In this document: one piece after another, positions 8,119 to 16,900 of the stretch | Numbering within the stretch: position 1 is the stretch's first letter | How the letters are laid out: the number at the start of each line of letters is the position of its first letter | DNA from: Sphingomonadales bacterium Ga0077559 | GTDB lineage: Bacteria > Pseudomonadota > Alphaproteobacteria > Sphingomonadales > Sphingomonadaceae | Assembly (NCBI GenBank): GCA_001464315.1 | Contig: LNFK01000032.1 | Coordinates: forward strand, 1 to 36,477 | DNA: 36,477 nt | Direction of reading: 5' to 3' | Notes under the pieces: generated by a model | The model's database searches: none | Seen by the model: only the letters and a program-made list of their open reading frames with translations | Told to the model about the DNA's origin: nothing | Made by a program: the position numbers and the translations under genes

Positions 8119-9105
8119 ATGACCAAATTCTCCATGCTGGATCTCGTTCCCGTCGTTGAAGGCGGCAATGTCGCCACTGCACTGGCCAATGCCGCCGACC
8201 TTGCTGTCCATGCCGAGAGCCTTGGCTTTACGCGATACTGGGTAGCCGAACATCACGGGATGCGTGGCATCGCAAGCGCCGCGACCAGCGTTGTTATCGG
8301 TCATATCGCCGCCGCGACGAAAACGATCCGTGTGGGTTCGGGCGGCATCATGCTGCCCAACCATTCACCCTTGGTCATTGCCGAACAGTTCGGCACGCTC
8401 GATGCGCTCTTTCCGGGACGCGTCGACTTGGGGCTTGGCCGCGCGCCGGGCAGCGATCAGCACGTTGCCGCCGCGATCCGCCGAACGCTCGACAGCGATC
8501 CCAACGCCTTCCCGCGCGACGTGATGGAATTGCAAAGCTACTTCGCCGATGATGGTCAAACGGGCATTGTGGCCACTCCAGGCGCGGGGGCGGATGTTAG
8601 GCTCTATATCCTTGGCAGCAGCCTATACGGCGCGCAAGTCGCAGGTGCACTCGGCCTGCCCTTCGCCTTCGCCAGCCACTTCGCACCGGATTTGCTCGAC
8701 GAGGCGCTGCACATCTATCGAAGTCATTTCCGACCCAGCGCGGCACTCGACGCGCCTTACGCGATGGCGGCGTTCAACATCATTGCCGCCGAAACCGACG
8801 CAGAGGCCGAATATCTCGCCAGTTCGCTGCAGCAAAGCTTCGTGTCGTTACGCACCGGCAACCCCCGCCAGATGCCGCCGCCTGTCGATGGCTACCGCGC
8901 GTCATTGCCGCCGTCCCACGCCGCGATGCTGGACAATGTCCTGTCGGCCAGTGCGATCGGCGCGACGGATACAGTGAAGGCAGACTTAGCGAGGTTTATC
9001 GAGCGGACGAAAGCCGATGAGATTATCGTCGCGTGCTCGATATTCGATCATGAAAAACGCAAACGCAGTTTGGAAATTTCGGCTGGAGTTTTAAAAACCT
9101 TCTAG
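8119..9105 (+). CDS. LLM-class flavin-dependent oxidoreductase (YhbW-like)
   Basis: 328-residue luciferase-like monooxygenase of the single-component YhbW/alkanal-monooxygenase-like subgroup. Typical motifs are SMLDLVPV at the N-terminus, [10 protein letters not shown] (about 40-49), the [13 protein letters not shown] segment, [20 protein letters not shown] (about 74-93) and [15 protein letters not shown] (about 98-112). These proteins bind FMN/F420-like flavins in a TIM barrel; most bacterial YhbW-like members have no assigned substrate. It is divergent from the LysE exporter with 77 bases between the starts. Confidence 0.92.
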   Translation: MTKFSMLDLVPVVEGGNVATALANAADLAVHAESLGFTRYWVAEHHGMRGIASAATSVVIGHIAAATKTIRVGSGGIMLPNHSPLVIAEQFGTLDALFPGRVDLGLGRAPGSDQHVAAAIRRTLDSDPNAFPRDVMELQSYFADDGQTGIVATPGAGADVRLYILGSSLYGAQVAGALGLPFAFASHFAPDLLDEALHIYRSHFRPSAALDAPYAMAAFNIIAAETDAEAEYLASSLQQSFVSLRTGNPRQMPPPVDGYRASLPPSHAAMLDNVLSASAIGATDTVKADLARFIERTKADEIIVACSIFDHEKRKRSLEISAGVLKTF

Positions 9106-9108
9106 CTC

Positions 9109-9136
9109 CGTCGCCCCAGCGTACGCTGGAGCGACG
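9109..9136. repeat. REP-like 28-base palindrome
   Basis: 28 bases reading nearly the same on both strands: CGTCGC at each outer end and CCAGCGTACGCTGG in the centre (9116-9129), with one mismatched pair (C9115/A9130). It sits directly after the oxidoreductase stop. There is no T-run on either side, so an intrinsic terminator is less likely than a dispersed REP-type element, as found in many sphingomonad genomes. Other copies are not visible in this window. Confidence 0.6.
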
Positions 9137-9184
9137 ATTGGGCAATTGCGGAAAAGGCAATCCAACGCTATTTTGCAGCCCGTA

Positions 9185-9481
9185 ATGACAATTGGCGCTA
9201 GATTTCTGCTTTTATTTGGAATTGTTTCAACTTGCGCGGGTTGTGCGCTGAAAGAATCCCCTCCTGCGTCATCCCAACTCGGCGATGGCAAATACAGTGA
9301 CAGTCGTAACATGTATTCGCCGGACATCTACGGCGATGTCCAGGCCCAGAAACAATGGATCGCGGGGATAGACGCTTTAAAAGCGCAATGCCGCACAACT
9401 GGCGAATATTGCCAGGAAGCTCAAGGGGCGAGACAATCCTTACGCGGTCACAGCACCGGTGCCACTCGACCGGCACGCTAA
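9185..9481 (+). CDS. Small putative lipoprotein, unknown function
   Basis: 98 residues from the ATG at 9185. Residues 1-20 (MTIGARFLLLFGIVSTCAGC) look like a lipoprotein signal with the lipid-bearing Cys at 20; the -3 position is Cys rather than the usual Leu. The mature part has no recognised domain and contains two further Cys (about 83 and 90). The frame is open from 9146, but starting there would put basic residues and a repeat-derived stretch before the signal. No clear ribosome site precedes 9185. Only 4 bases separate its stop from the sdhA stop on the other strand. Confidence 0.55.
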   Translation: MTIGARFLLLFGIVSTCAGCALKESPPASSQLGDGKYSDSRNMYSPDIYGDVQAQKQWIAGIDALKAQCRTTGEYCQEAQGARQSLRGHSTGATRPAR

Positions 9482-9485
9482 GAAC

Positions 9486-11288
9486 TTAATAAACCCGGGC
9501 TTTCGGCTTGATATACTCCGCCTCATCAGTCAGCGTGTAATCATGCACTGCACGGTAATCGATCGTTACCTTGCCGCCTGAACCGCCCCAACCGTCGAAC
9601 CATGACGCGGTATGCTTCATCCAGTTTTCGTCATCGCGGTTAGGGAAATCTTCGTGCGCGTGGGCGCCCCGGCTTTCTTTGCGGTTGTTCGCGCTTTCCA
9701 TTGTGCAGACGGCCTGCGCCATCAGATTATCAAGTTCGAGCGTTTCGATGAGGTCGGTATTCCAGATCAGGCTGCGGTCGGTGACATGGATGTCTTCCAA
9801 ACGCTTGTTGACCTTTTCCATCAAGGTTACGCCTTCGGCGAGCAGTTCGGTGTCGCGGAATACGGCGGCGTGCTTTTGCATGGTGCGCTGCATTTCGAGT
9901 CGGATTTGCGATGTCGGCGAGCCGCCCTTGGCGTTGCGGAATTTGTCGACGCGCGCCAGCGGCAGGTCAGTCGCGTCCTTGGGCAACGCGCGGTGCGCTG
10001 CGCCCGGTGTTAGATTGGCTTTCAAATGCAAACCGGTCGCTCGGCCAAACACCACCAGATCGATCAGCGAGTTCGAACCAAGCCGGTTAGCGCCGTGGAC
10101 CGAAACGCATGCCGCTTCGCCCACAGCATAAAGACCGGGGACGACTGTGTCGTCGTTGCCGTCCTTCTTGGTGACGACTTGGCCGTGATAATTACAGGGT
10201 ATCCCGCCCATATTATAGTGGACAGTGGGCGAAACAGGCAGCGGCTGCCGCGTCAGGTCGACGCCTGCGAAAATCTTGCCGCTTTCGGTGATGCCGGGCA
10301 AACGCTGCGCCAATACGGCCGGGTCGATATGATCGAGATGAAGATAGATATGGTCCTTCTCCGGACCAACGCCTCGACCTTCGCGCATTTCGAGTGCCAT
10401 CGAACGCGACACGACATCGCGCGACGCCAAATCCTTGGCCGACGGTGCATAGCGCTCCATGAACCGTTCGCCTTCGCTGTTGGTCAGGTATCCACCTTCA
10501 CCGCGCGCACCTTCGGTAATCAGCACGCCTGCGCCATAAATGCCGGTCGGGTGGAACTGAACGAACTCCATATCCTGCAACGGCAGGCCAGCGCGCAGCA
10601 CCATACCGCCTCCGTCGCCGGTGCAGGTATGTGCCGAGGTTGCAGAGAAATAAGCGCGGCCATATCCACCGGTTGCCAGCACCACGGCATGGCTCTTGAA
10701 GCGGTGGATGCTGCCATCCTCCATGCACATGGCGATTACGCCGCGGCATTCGCCATTTTCCATGATCAGGTCGAGCGCAAAATACTCAATGAAAAAGTCT
10801 GCGTCATATTTCAGGCTCTGCTGATAAAGCGCGTGAAGCATCGCGTGGCCGGTCCGGTCGGCTGCCGCAGCAGTGCGCTGAACCGGAGGTCCTTCGCCCA
10901 TATTCTGCATATGGCCGCCGAATGGGCGCTGGTAAATTGTGCCATCGGCGTTGCGCGAAAACGGCACGCCTGCATGCTCAAGCTCGTAAACCGCGGCAGG
11001 TGCTTCGCGCACCATATATTCAATCGCGTCCTGATCGCCGAGCCAGTCGGAGCCCTTGACGGTGTCATACATATGCCACGTCCAGTGGTCGGGCGAGTTA
11101 TTGCCAAGCGATGCGGCAATCCCGCCCTGAGCAGCCACGGTGTGCGAACGGGTGGGGAAAACCTTGGTGATGCAAGCAGTTTTCAAACCCGCTTCGGCAC
11201 TGCCCATAGTGGCGCGCAAACCCGAACCGCCTGCTCCGACAACAACGGTGTCATAGGTGTGATCAATAATCTTATACGCGTCGGACAT
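9486..11288 (-). CDS. sdhA: Succinate dehydrogenase flavoprotein subunit
   Basis: 600-residue catalytic subunit of complex II, oxidising succinate to fumarate on the cytoplasmic face of the inner membrane. Seen: the FAD motif [11 protein letters not shown] (about 16-26), the covalent-FAD motif [17 protein letters not shown] (linked His49), [41 protein letters not shown] with the active-site Arg, and [18 protein letters not shown] near the C-terminal part. Its start shares one base with the sdhD stop, showing tight coupling. An sdhB gene would be expected next but is absent: the following gene is a plus-strand lipoprotein. Confidence 0.98.
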   Translation of the reverse strand: MSDAYKIIDHTYDTVVVGAGGSGLRATMGSAEAGLKTACITKVFPTRSHTVAAQGGIAASLGNNSPDHWTWHMYDTVKGSDWLGDQDAIEYMVREAPAAVYELEHAGVPFSRNADGTIYQRPFGGHMQNMGEGPPVQRTAAAADRTGHAMLHALYQQSLKYDADFFIEYFALDLIMENGECRGVIAMCMEDGSIHRFKSHAVVLATGGYGRAYFSATSAHTCTGDGGGMVLRAGLPLQDMEFVQFHPTGIYGAGVLITEGARGEGGYLTNSEGERFMERYAPSAKDLASRDVVSRSMALEMREGRGVGPEKDHIYLHLDHIDPAVLAQRLPGITESGKIFAGVDLTRQPLPVSPTVHYNMGGIPCNYHGQVVTKKDGNDDTVVPGLYAVGEAACVSVHGANRLGSNSLIDLVVFGRATGLHLKANLTPGAAHRALPKDATDLPLARVDKFRNAKGGSPTSQIRLEMQRTMQKHAAVFRDTELLAEGVTLMEKVNKRLEDIHVTDRSLIWNTDLIETLELDNLMAQAVCTMESANNRKESRGAHAHEDFPNRDDENWMKHTASWFDGWGGSGGKVTIDYRAVHDYTLTDEAEYIKPKARVY

Positions 11289-11677
11289 CAGGCGGGAGCT
11301 CCGGTGAATGCAAGTTTTGCTACGGTAAAAATGCCGAATGCGGCACCGCCAACAACATAGAAATTAAGAAAGGCAATCGCCCCGAATTTGAGCGAATTGT
11401 CGTGCACATAATCCTCGATGAGCACTTGAAGCCCAAGCCGAATATGCCAGAAAATGCTGACCAGCATGAGTATCATTGGCACCGCAACCGTTGGCTGGGA
11501 TAGCCATTGCGCAAGCGTTGCCTGATCGAAGTTCGGCAAGATCAGCAACGACGTGACGAGCCACGTCGTCAGCAACAGGTTGCTGACCGCCGTCATTCGC
11601 TGCGAAATCCAGTGGCCGCCGCCATGTTTGGCCGACCCGAGACCGCGCACCCTGCCGATATATGTTCTGCTATCCAT
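11288..11677 (-). CDS. sdhD: Succinate dehydrogenase membrane anchor subunit
   Basis: 129 residues with three membrane helices (about 30-47, 64-85 and 100-124). The motif [18 protein letters not shown] (about 76-93) holds the conserved His78 and the Asp89-Tyr90 pair used for heme/quinone binding in this family. It follows sdhC after 3 bases and shares one base with the sdhA start. Confidence 0.95.
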   Translation of the reverse strand: MDSRTYIGRVRGLGSAKHGGGHWISQRMTAVSNLLLTTWLVTSLLILPNFDQATLAQWLSQPTVAVPMILMLVSIFWHIRLGLQVLIEDYVHDNSLKFGAIAFLNFYVVGGAAFGIFTVAKLAFTGAPA

Positions 11678-11680
11678 CGA

Positions 11681-12121
11681 TTAAACTCCGATAAAGCGCG
11701 ATGCCACAAGCAGCGCCACCAATGCAGTTGCAAAAAACGCCGCGACAAATGCAGCAACTGCCCAGGTCCGGTTTGTCTTCAGCTCATAACCTGCGCCTAT
11801 GTCGAGCACGAGATGGCGAAGTCCGGAACACACATGCTGGAAGAAACTGAAAGTTACGGCCAATGCGACGAGCCTGAAAAACCAGTTGGACGCGGTTTGC
11901 AGACCGGTTGCTCCAACGCCTGCCGAGACAACATATTTTTGGAAAGACGCATAGCTCTCTGCTCCGCCGCCGATCGCGGATAACCACCACAGCAACGTCA
12001 ACATGCCGGCGGTTGCAAGTATAAAGCCGGTGGCGCGATGAAATATCGAAATCGCCATTTGCGGCGACCAACGGTAAATCTGCAAATGTGGCGCCAATGG
12101 CCTGCCAGCTTTTTGCGTCAT
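11681..12121 (-). CDS. sdhC: Succinate dehydrogenase cytochrome b556 subunit
   Basis: 146 residues. The N-terminal RPLAPHLQIYRW and the SIFHRATG segment (Ser25/Arg29, quinone-site positions) are typical, as is the HVCSGLRHLVLDIG signature (His96 the likely heme ligand). Three membrane helices follow the usual pattern. A good ribosome site (AAGGAC) precedes the ATG at 12121. It is the first gene of the sdhCDA operon; its promoter should lie in the 199-base gap to the divergent transducer gene, but I cannot fix it with confidence. Confidence 0.95.
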   Translation of the reverse strand: MTQKAGRPLAPHLQIYRWSPQMAISIFHRATGFILATAGMLTLLWWLSAIGGGAESYASFQKYVVSAGVGATGLQTASNWFFRLVALAVTFSFFQHVCSGLRHLVLDIGAGYELKTNRTWAVAAFVAAFFATALVALLVASRFIGV

Positions 12122-12320
12122 GTCTCACGTCCTTTTTGAAAACGTCGGGTTAGCGATGATGCGTTGCTCTTTAATGCTTTAGCCGCCTCACGCAAGGCCC
12201 GTGCAGGGAGAATTTCCGAATGCAAATTCCGCCGCTGGATAACCCGCTGTTAACCATTTTATCTCTAGAAACAGCCGAACACCGCCAGACGAGACCTGGC
12301 GCAAAAAACTGGAGCAAATA

Positions 12321-13658
12321 ATGGGTCAGTCAGACGGGCAAAGGCAAATTGACCTCGATGCGATAATTGCGCCGCACGATCATGACGGGAAACTGGCCGA
12401 AAATTGCCGTAAGCTTGGCACCTATTTGCAGGGTAGCTACTCGGTATTGAGCGAGGATTACTGGTCGTTCTGGATCAATTCCCCGCAATTCAGCTCCGGA
12501 TTCGATGATGAGCGGATACGCAAGTCGCGAGATCTACTTGCGAGCTATCTTGAGATGCGCACCGTCCGTTTTGAAGACCGGGTGTGGCTAAACATCAGCC
12601 GCTCTATGATCGTGGATTCATGTGAGCGCGGCGTGCCGCTCGGTATGGTCATGGCAGCGACGGGAACCGCCAATCACCGCGTTATCATAAAACTTATGGC
12701 AGATGGCGCATTGTCCGCCGAAGAGATCCGGCTTCATGTCGACACCTTAAGCAGATTAAACGCGATTGAACTGACTATCACGGCCACAATATTTGGGCAG
12801 CATGAACAAATGCGTTTCGCCGAACGCCAAATCGCACATTCTGCGAATTTTGAAGCAGATATCGGCAGCGCCACTTCGGCTGTGGCGGAGCAAACGAGTC
12901 TTTTGAAACATCAGGCAGCAAGCAGTTCGCAAATGGCACATGGCATGCTCGCCAAAACCAGCGAAGTTGCTGCGGCTTCCGAACAATCGGCGGTTGCCAT
13001 GCGCGAAGCTGCGCAGACAGCAGCAGGCCTTATTCGCGCAATCGAAGATGCGCGAACCGAAGTCGAAACGGCTGCTGACGTGGCAACACGTGCGGCAGCC
13101 CAGGCCTCACAAAGCGTGGTTGCAACCGATACATTGTCGGAACAGTCACAGTCGATCGATTCAATCCTTGGCCTTATTCGCGATATTGCCGGGCAGACCA
13201 ACCTGCTGGCGCTCAACGCCACCATCGAAGCCGCCCGTGCCGGTGACGCCGGACGCGGATTTGCGGTTGTCGCGCAAGAGGTGAAAAGCCTTGCCAACCA
13301 GACAGCTCAGGCAACCGATGAAATCGCTCAGAAGATTTCCGCGATTCAAAGCGCCACCAAGGCGTCAGTTGAATCGAACGCAGCCATCCAGTCGATCGTC
13401 GGCGAAGTCCAGCACAGCGCCGAACGCATCCGCCACGCGATGGAGGATCAGGCTCAGACCGTCACGATGATTACCGCTTCGGTCGATGAAACCGCGCTCG
13501 CCGCCGACCTGATGTCGAATACGATCTCTGCGATCCGTTCGGATACCGAAAATGTCGTGTCCGAAATCACCGCGCTTGAGCAGGGTTTCAACCAGGTTGA
13601 TTCCAAGCTGTCGTCGCTTCAGGAAAATGCGCGCAAATTTGTCGCTGGTCTCGGCTAA
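12321..13658 (+). CDS. Soluble methyl-accepting chemotaxis-type transducer with globin-like sensor
   Basis: 445 residues without any membrane segment. The C-terminal half is an MCP signalling domain: long heptad-rich helices and the hairpin tip [20 protein letters not shown] followed by [20 protein letters not shown] (about 285-325). It ends without a CheR-docking pentapeptide. Residues about 10-170 are helical and resemble the protoglobin/globin-coupled sensor layout (SEDYWSFW, then [17 protein letters not shown]), but the position where these sensors normally have the proximal heme His appears to be Ser or Asp. The fold call is therefore tentative, and heme binding doubtful. It may drive a chemosensory array or another Che-like pathway; no che genes are nearby. 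Confidence 0.85.
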   Translation: MGQSDGQRQIDLDAIIAPHDHDGKLAENCRKLGTYLQGSYSVLSEDYWSFWINSPQFSSGFDDERIRKSRDLLASYLEMRTVRFEDRVWLNISRSMIVDSCERGVPLGMVMAATGTANHRVIIKLMADGALSAEEIRLHVDTLSRLNAIELTITATIFGQHEQMRFAERQIAHSANFEADIGSATSAVAEQTSLLKHQAASSSQMAHGMLAKTSEVAAASEQSAVAMREAAQTAAGLIRAIEDARTEVETAADVATRAAAQASQSVVATDTLSEQSQSIDSILGLIRDIAGQTNLLALNATIEAARAGDAGRGFAVVAQEVKSLANQTAQATDEIAQKISAIQSATKASVESNAAIQSIVGEVQHSAERIRHAMEDQAQTVTMITASVDETALAADLMSNTISAIRSDTENVVSEITALEQGFNQVDSKLSSLQENARKFVAGLG

Positions 13659-13690
13659 GGCACATTAGCAATCAGCGCCATTGAATTTCC

Positions 13691-13717
13691 ATTCGCGTTG
13701 TGAAAAGCAACGCGAAT
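13691..13717 (+). promoter_or_regulatory. Perfect 10-bp hairpin running into the SDR start codon
   Basis: ATTCGCGTTG (13691-13700) and CAACGCGAAT (13708-13717) are exact inverted repeats around a 7-base loop TGAAAAG. The last two stem bases are the A and T of the start codon at 13716. There is no T-run after it, so it is not a normal terminator of the transducer gene. On the mRNA it would bury the start site, suggesting control of translation or a protein-binding palindrome. Confidence 0.6.
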
Positions 13718-14408
13718 GAAAACCCATATCCTTGTCACCGGCGCATCGCGCGGTATCGGTGCAGCCATCGTCCAGGCATTCGACCCCGATGCAGTTCGCG
13801 TTCTTGCCCTCGCTAGCAAAGACGGCAACCTCGCCGATCCGCTGGTGCCAGCAAAATTGTGGGCCAATTCGCTCGCCACCCTTGATGGGCAGGTCGATAT
13901 ATTGATCAACAATGCTGGCGTTTTCGAAGCCAACCCGATCACCACAAATGACGAAGACTGGCGTGAAAACTGGAACCGCACAATACAGGTCAACCTGACC
14001 GCGAGCGCCGAATTGTGCCGCCTTGCAGTCCTGCATTGGCAGCGGACGAATGCGAGCGGGCGGATCGTCAACATCGCGAGCCGCGCCGCACATCGCGGCG
14101 ACAGCCCCGACCACTGGCATTATGCCGCTTCGAAGGCGGGCATGGTCGCGATGACCAAAACCATCGCCCGCGCCTATGCATCACAGGGTATATACGCCTT
14201 TGCTATCTGCCCCGGCTTCACAATGACGGGAATGGCCGAAGATTATCTGGAAAGCCGCGGCGGTGACAAATTGCTGGCAGACATCCCGCTGGGCAAAGTC
14301 GCTGATCCTGAAGAGGTAGCTGCAATCGCCAGATTCTGCGCACTCGACGCGCCGCCGTCGATGACCGGCGCAGTTCTTGATGTAAATGGGGCGAGCTATG
14401 TCCGTTAA
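13716..14408 (+). CDS. Short-chain dehydrogenase/reductase, substrate unknown
   Basis: 230-residue classical SDR. The cofactor motif TGASRGIG is at 8-15, NNAG at 65-68, and the catalytic Ser122, Tyr136 and Lys140 are in place (IVNIASRAA, HYAASKAG). The C-terminus MTGAVLDVNGASYVR is typical of FabG-like reductases; NAD(P)H-dependent reduction of a ketone or oxidation of an alcohol is expected. The start is fixed by the cofactor motif, although no usual ribosome site is visible and a hairpin covers the ATG. Its stop overlaps the start of the next gene by 11 bases, making it the head of an overlap-coupled gene chain. Confidence 0.9.
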   Translation: MKTHILVTGASRGIGAAIVQAFDPDAVRVLALASKDGNLADPLVPAKLWANSLATLDGQVDILINNAGVFEANPITTNDEDWRENWNRTIQVNLTASAELCRLAVLHWQRTNASGRIVNIASRAAHRGDSPDHWHYAASKAGMVAMTKTIARAYASQGIYAFAICPGFTMTGMAEDYLESRGGDKLLADIPLGKVADPEEVAAIARFCALDAPPSMTGAVLDVNGASYVR

Positions 14409-15297
14409 TAAATCTTTGGTAATTTCAGTTGCGTGTTTTTCAATGGCGGGATGCGCGCCATCCGAGGCATTGCAAAAAAGCACCGCGACGTTCGAACCGA
14501 TCAAGCAAGCCTGTGCCGGTCGCGATGGCTGGAGCGACGCGGCACCGCCCGCGCATATATATGGTAATGTCTATATGGTCGGCACCTGCGGCATCACGGC
14601 ATTACTGATTACATCGCCCAAGGGGCACTTCCTGATCGACGGCGCAACGGCCGAAGCCGCAAGCGGCATTGCGGAAAATATCCGTAAGCTCGGTTTCGAA
14701 CCCAAAGATGTGCGCTATCTTCTCGCCACGCACGAACATGTCGACCACGCGGGCGGCCTCGCCGAGCTCAAACGCATCACTGGCGCTAAATTCGTCACCC
14801 GCGCTGAAGCCAAAGCTGCGATGGAAAGCGGTACGCCTGGACCGACCGACCCGCAATTGGGGTTGCTTCCACCGTTCGAAGGAGTGAAGGCCGACCTGAT
14901 TCTGCGCGACAGCCAAACGCTTCGGCTCGGACAACAAGAGCTGACTATGATCACAACGCCGGGACACACGCCAGGCGGAACAAGCTGGACATGGAAATCC
15001 TGCGAAGGCGCGGTGTGCCAGCAGATCGTCTATTCTGACAGCCTCAATGCGGTATCGGCCGATACCTATCGTTTCACCGATAACCCTGCCTATGTCGCAA
15101 CGATCCTCGCATCGATTGACCGCATATCCAGCTTTAAAAAATGCGACATCCTTATCAGCCCGCATCCGTTCCAAAGCGAATTGTTTGAAAGGCTTGCGAA
15201 CAAATCAAAACTGATCGATCGGACAGGCTGCGTTCGATACGCCAGTGCCGCAAAAGACCGCCTCGACGCACGCTTGGCCAAAGAAGCGGCAAATTGA
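14398..15297 (+). CDS. Subclass B3-type metallo-beta-lactamase (putative lipoprotein)
   Basis: 299 residues. The zinc motif HEHVDH (His112, His114, Asp116, His117), the GHTPGG His190 and the SPHPF His256 complete a B3-type two-zinc site. YSDSLNAVS, LAELKRITGAK and the C-terminal CVRYASAAKDRLDARLAKE follow the B3 pattern (L1, THIN-B, LRA enzymes). Residues 1-19 form a signal with MAGC, so the mature protein may be lipid-anchored at Cys19. Members hydrolyse beta-lactams including carbapenems, but environmental homologues can be weak or act on other lactones. The ATG at 14398 lies inside the SDR gene; an upstream ATG at 14386 would disturb the signal peptide. The stop overlaps the prmA start (TTGA). 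Confidence 0.88.
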   Translation: MSVNKSLVISVACFSMAGCAPSEALQKSTATFEPIKQACAGRDGWSDAAPPAHIYGNVYMVGTCGITALLITSPKGHFLIDGATAEAASGIAENIRKLGFEPKDVRYLLATHEHVDHAGGLAELKRITGAKFVTRAEAKAAMESGTPGPTDPQLGLLPPFEGVKADLILRDSQTLRLGQQELTMITTPGHTPGGTSWTWKSCEGAVCQQIVYSDSLNAVSADTYRFTDNPAYVATILASIDRISSFKKCDILISPHPFQSELFERLANKSKLIDRTGCVRYASAAKDRLDARLAKEAAN

Positions 15298-16268
15298 ACT
15301 GGCTGGTCACGCTGCCCTGCACGCGTCAGGAAGCAGAGGCGTTATACGAGGATGACGAATGGCTGGCGACGCTCGAGCCGATGCCTTCGATTGTCGCAGA
15401 AGAAACCGAAGCGTTCAACGATGCCAAATGGCGCGTTAAGGCCTATTTCTCCGAAAAGCCAGATAAACAGGTTATTGCCGCCATCCAAACTCGCCTGCCG
15501 AGCGCGCGCAAAGCAAGGCCGGTTGCCGAAGAACTGCCTAATGAGGATTGGCTGGTAATGAGTCAGCAATCGCTGCAACCTGTTCATGCGGGGCGTTTCT
15601 ACGTCCATACCTCGACGAACAAGGGCGATGTTCCAGCCAGCGCTGTTCCATTTCTGATCGATGCCAGCCGGGCATTCGGGACTGGCGGCCACGAAACGAC
15701 TAGTGGCTGCCTCACGATGCTCGATCGGATGAAACGCCAGGGCAAGTATTACGATCTCGTCGCAGACATCGGCACGGGGACCGGTCTGCTGGCATTTGCC
15801 GCACGGCATTTGTGGCCGCACGCCTATATCACTGCATCGGATATCGATCCTGTCAGCGTTGAAGTTACCGCCAATAACGCCGGTGTAAACAATGTCCCTC
15901 TCGGAACCGGTCAGGGTGAGCTCGCACTTTGCACCGCATCGGGCACCGACCATGTGCTCATTCATCAACGCACGCCTTATGATCTTGTGATCGCCAACAT
16001 CCTGGCCGGGCCACTGATCGAGCTTGCGCCGTCCCTGGCCGAAATTGTGCGGAGCGGCGGATCGCTGATATTGGCGGGCTTGCTCGATACGCAAGCCAAA
16101 GCGGTGTTGCGCGCTTATCGGCTGCAAGGTTTCCGGTTACAGCGGCGTGAAGATTTTGGCGACTGGCCCTGCCTGTGGCTGGTCAAGCGGCACGACTATA
16201 GCTGGCAACGCCCGCTTCGTGCCTCCAGACGTACCAGCCAGCCGCCGGGCGATTTTGGCACCTGGTGA
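15294..16268 (+). CDS. prmA: Ribosomal protein L11 methyltransferase
   Basis: 324 residues, slightly longer than common PrmA. It methylates lysines and the N-terminal amine of ribosomal protein L11 with SAM. Motifs: AFGTGGHETT (128-137), the SAM loop DIGTGTGLL (158-166), SDIDPVSVEVTANNAGVN, and ANILAGPL (234-241, the NPPY-like active-site segment of this family). The N-terminal substrate domain is recognisable but divergent. The start is a TTG inside the TTGA overlap with the lactamase stop; no ATG upstream of the conserved region is available. The last about 25 residues are a basic, Ser/Pro-containing extension not needed by the family. The stop overlaps the sigma-factor GTG (GTGA). Confidence 0.93.
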   Translation: MNWLVTLPCTRQEAEALYEDDEWLATLEPMPSIVAEETEAFNDAKWRVKAYFSEKPDKQVIAAIQTRLPSARKARPVAEELPNEDWLVMSQQSLQPVHAGRFYVHTSTNKGDVPASAVPFLIDASRAFGTGGHETTSGCLTMLDRMKRQGKYYDLVADIGTGTGLLAFAARHLWPHAYITASDIDPVSVEVTANNAGVNNVPLGTGQGELALCTASGTDHVLIHQRTPYDLVIANILAGPLIELAPSLAEIVRSGGSLILAGLLDTQAKAVLRAYRLQGFRLQRREDFGDWPCLWLVKRHDYSWQRPLRASRRTSQPPGDFGTW

Positions 16269-16900
16269 GCAAAGCTTTATTGCACCGCGCGCCCGCATCC
16301 GCCATATCCAAAACAATGGCAGCAGATTCAGCTAGTTCCGATCTGGATTCCGCGCGGCGCGCAAGGCTTGCCGACGCGCTTGTCCGCACCGGTCACGGTG
16401 ACCGTTCGGCATTCGAAGCGGTATATCGCGCGACATCTGCGAAACTATTCGGCGTCTGCCTGCGTATCTTCCCCGACAGGAATGAAGCGGAAGAAGCATT
16501 GCAAGACGCATATCTCACCATCTGGAACAAGGCCGCGAGCTTTGAATCGGGGCGTGCTAGCCCGATAAGTTGGCTGGTCGCGGTAACGCGTAACCGCGCC
16601 ATTGACCGGTTGCGCGCGCGAGGTAAGGCGGGGATGACATCGTTGGATGAGGCTGCAGAAATCGCCGACCCTGCGCCGCTGGCGGATGCGCAGTTATTGG
16701 CATCTGGCGAAAATCATGTGCTCCACGGATGCATCGAAGCACTGGAACGTCGCGACGCCAATTTTATCCGCAGTGCGTTTATCGGCGGCGCAACCTATGC
16801 GGATTTGGCCGCGCGCGAGGGCGAACCGCTCGGGACGGTTAAAAGTCGTATAAGACGCGCGCTGATCAAGCTGCGCGGCTGCATGGAGGGGGCTTCATGA
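16265..16900 (+). CDS. ECF-type RNA polymerase sigma factor (SigK-like)
   Basis: 211 residues. Region 2 (about 50-118) holds DRNEAEEALQDAYLTIWNKA and SWLVAVTRNRAIDRLRAR; region 4 (about 170-205) holds the helix-turn-helix YADLAAREGEPLGTVKSRI. Regions 1 and 3 of housekeeping sigma factors are absent. The GTG start at 16265 fits the GTGA overlap with prmA; an ATG at 16316 without a visible ribosome site is an alternative and would remove 17 residues. The next gene encodes an RskA-like anti-sigma factor (ATGA overlap), so the pair should form an envelope-signal switch like SigK/RskA. The nearby fasciclin gene is a likely target. Confidence 0.92.
   Translation: MSKALLHRAPASAISKTMAADSASSDLDSARRARLADALVRTGHGDRSAFEAVYRATSAKLFGVCLRIFPDRNEAEEALQDAYLTIWNKAASFESGRASPISWLVAVTRNRAIDRLRARGKAGMTSLDEAAEIADPAPLADAQLLASGENHVLHGCIEALERRDANFIRSAFIGGATYADLAAREGEPLGTVKSRIRRALIKLRGCMEGAS

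Noticed and set aside
10026-11360. 444-codon plus-strand ORF opposite sdhA and sdhD
   Set aside because: It is antisense to unmistakable sdhA/sdhD, has no recognisable domain, and results from high-GC codon bias.
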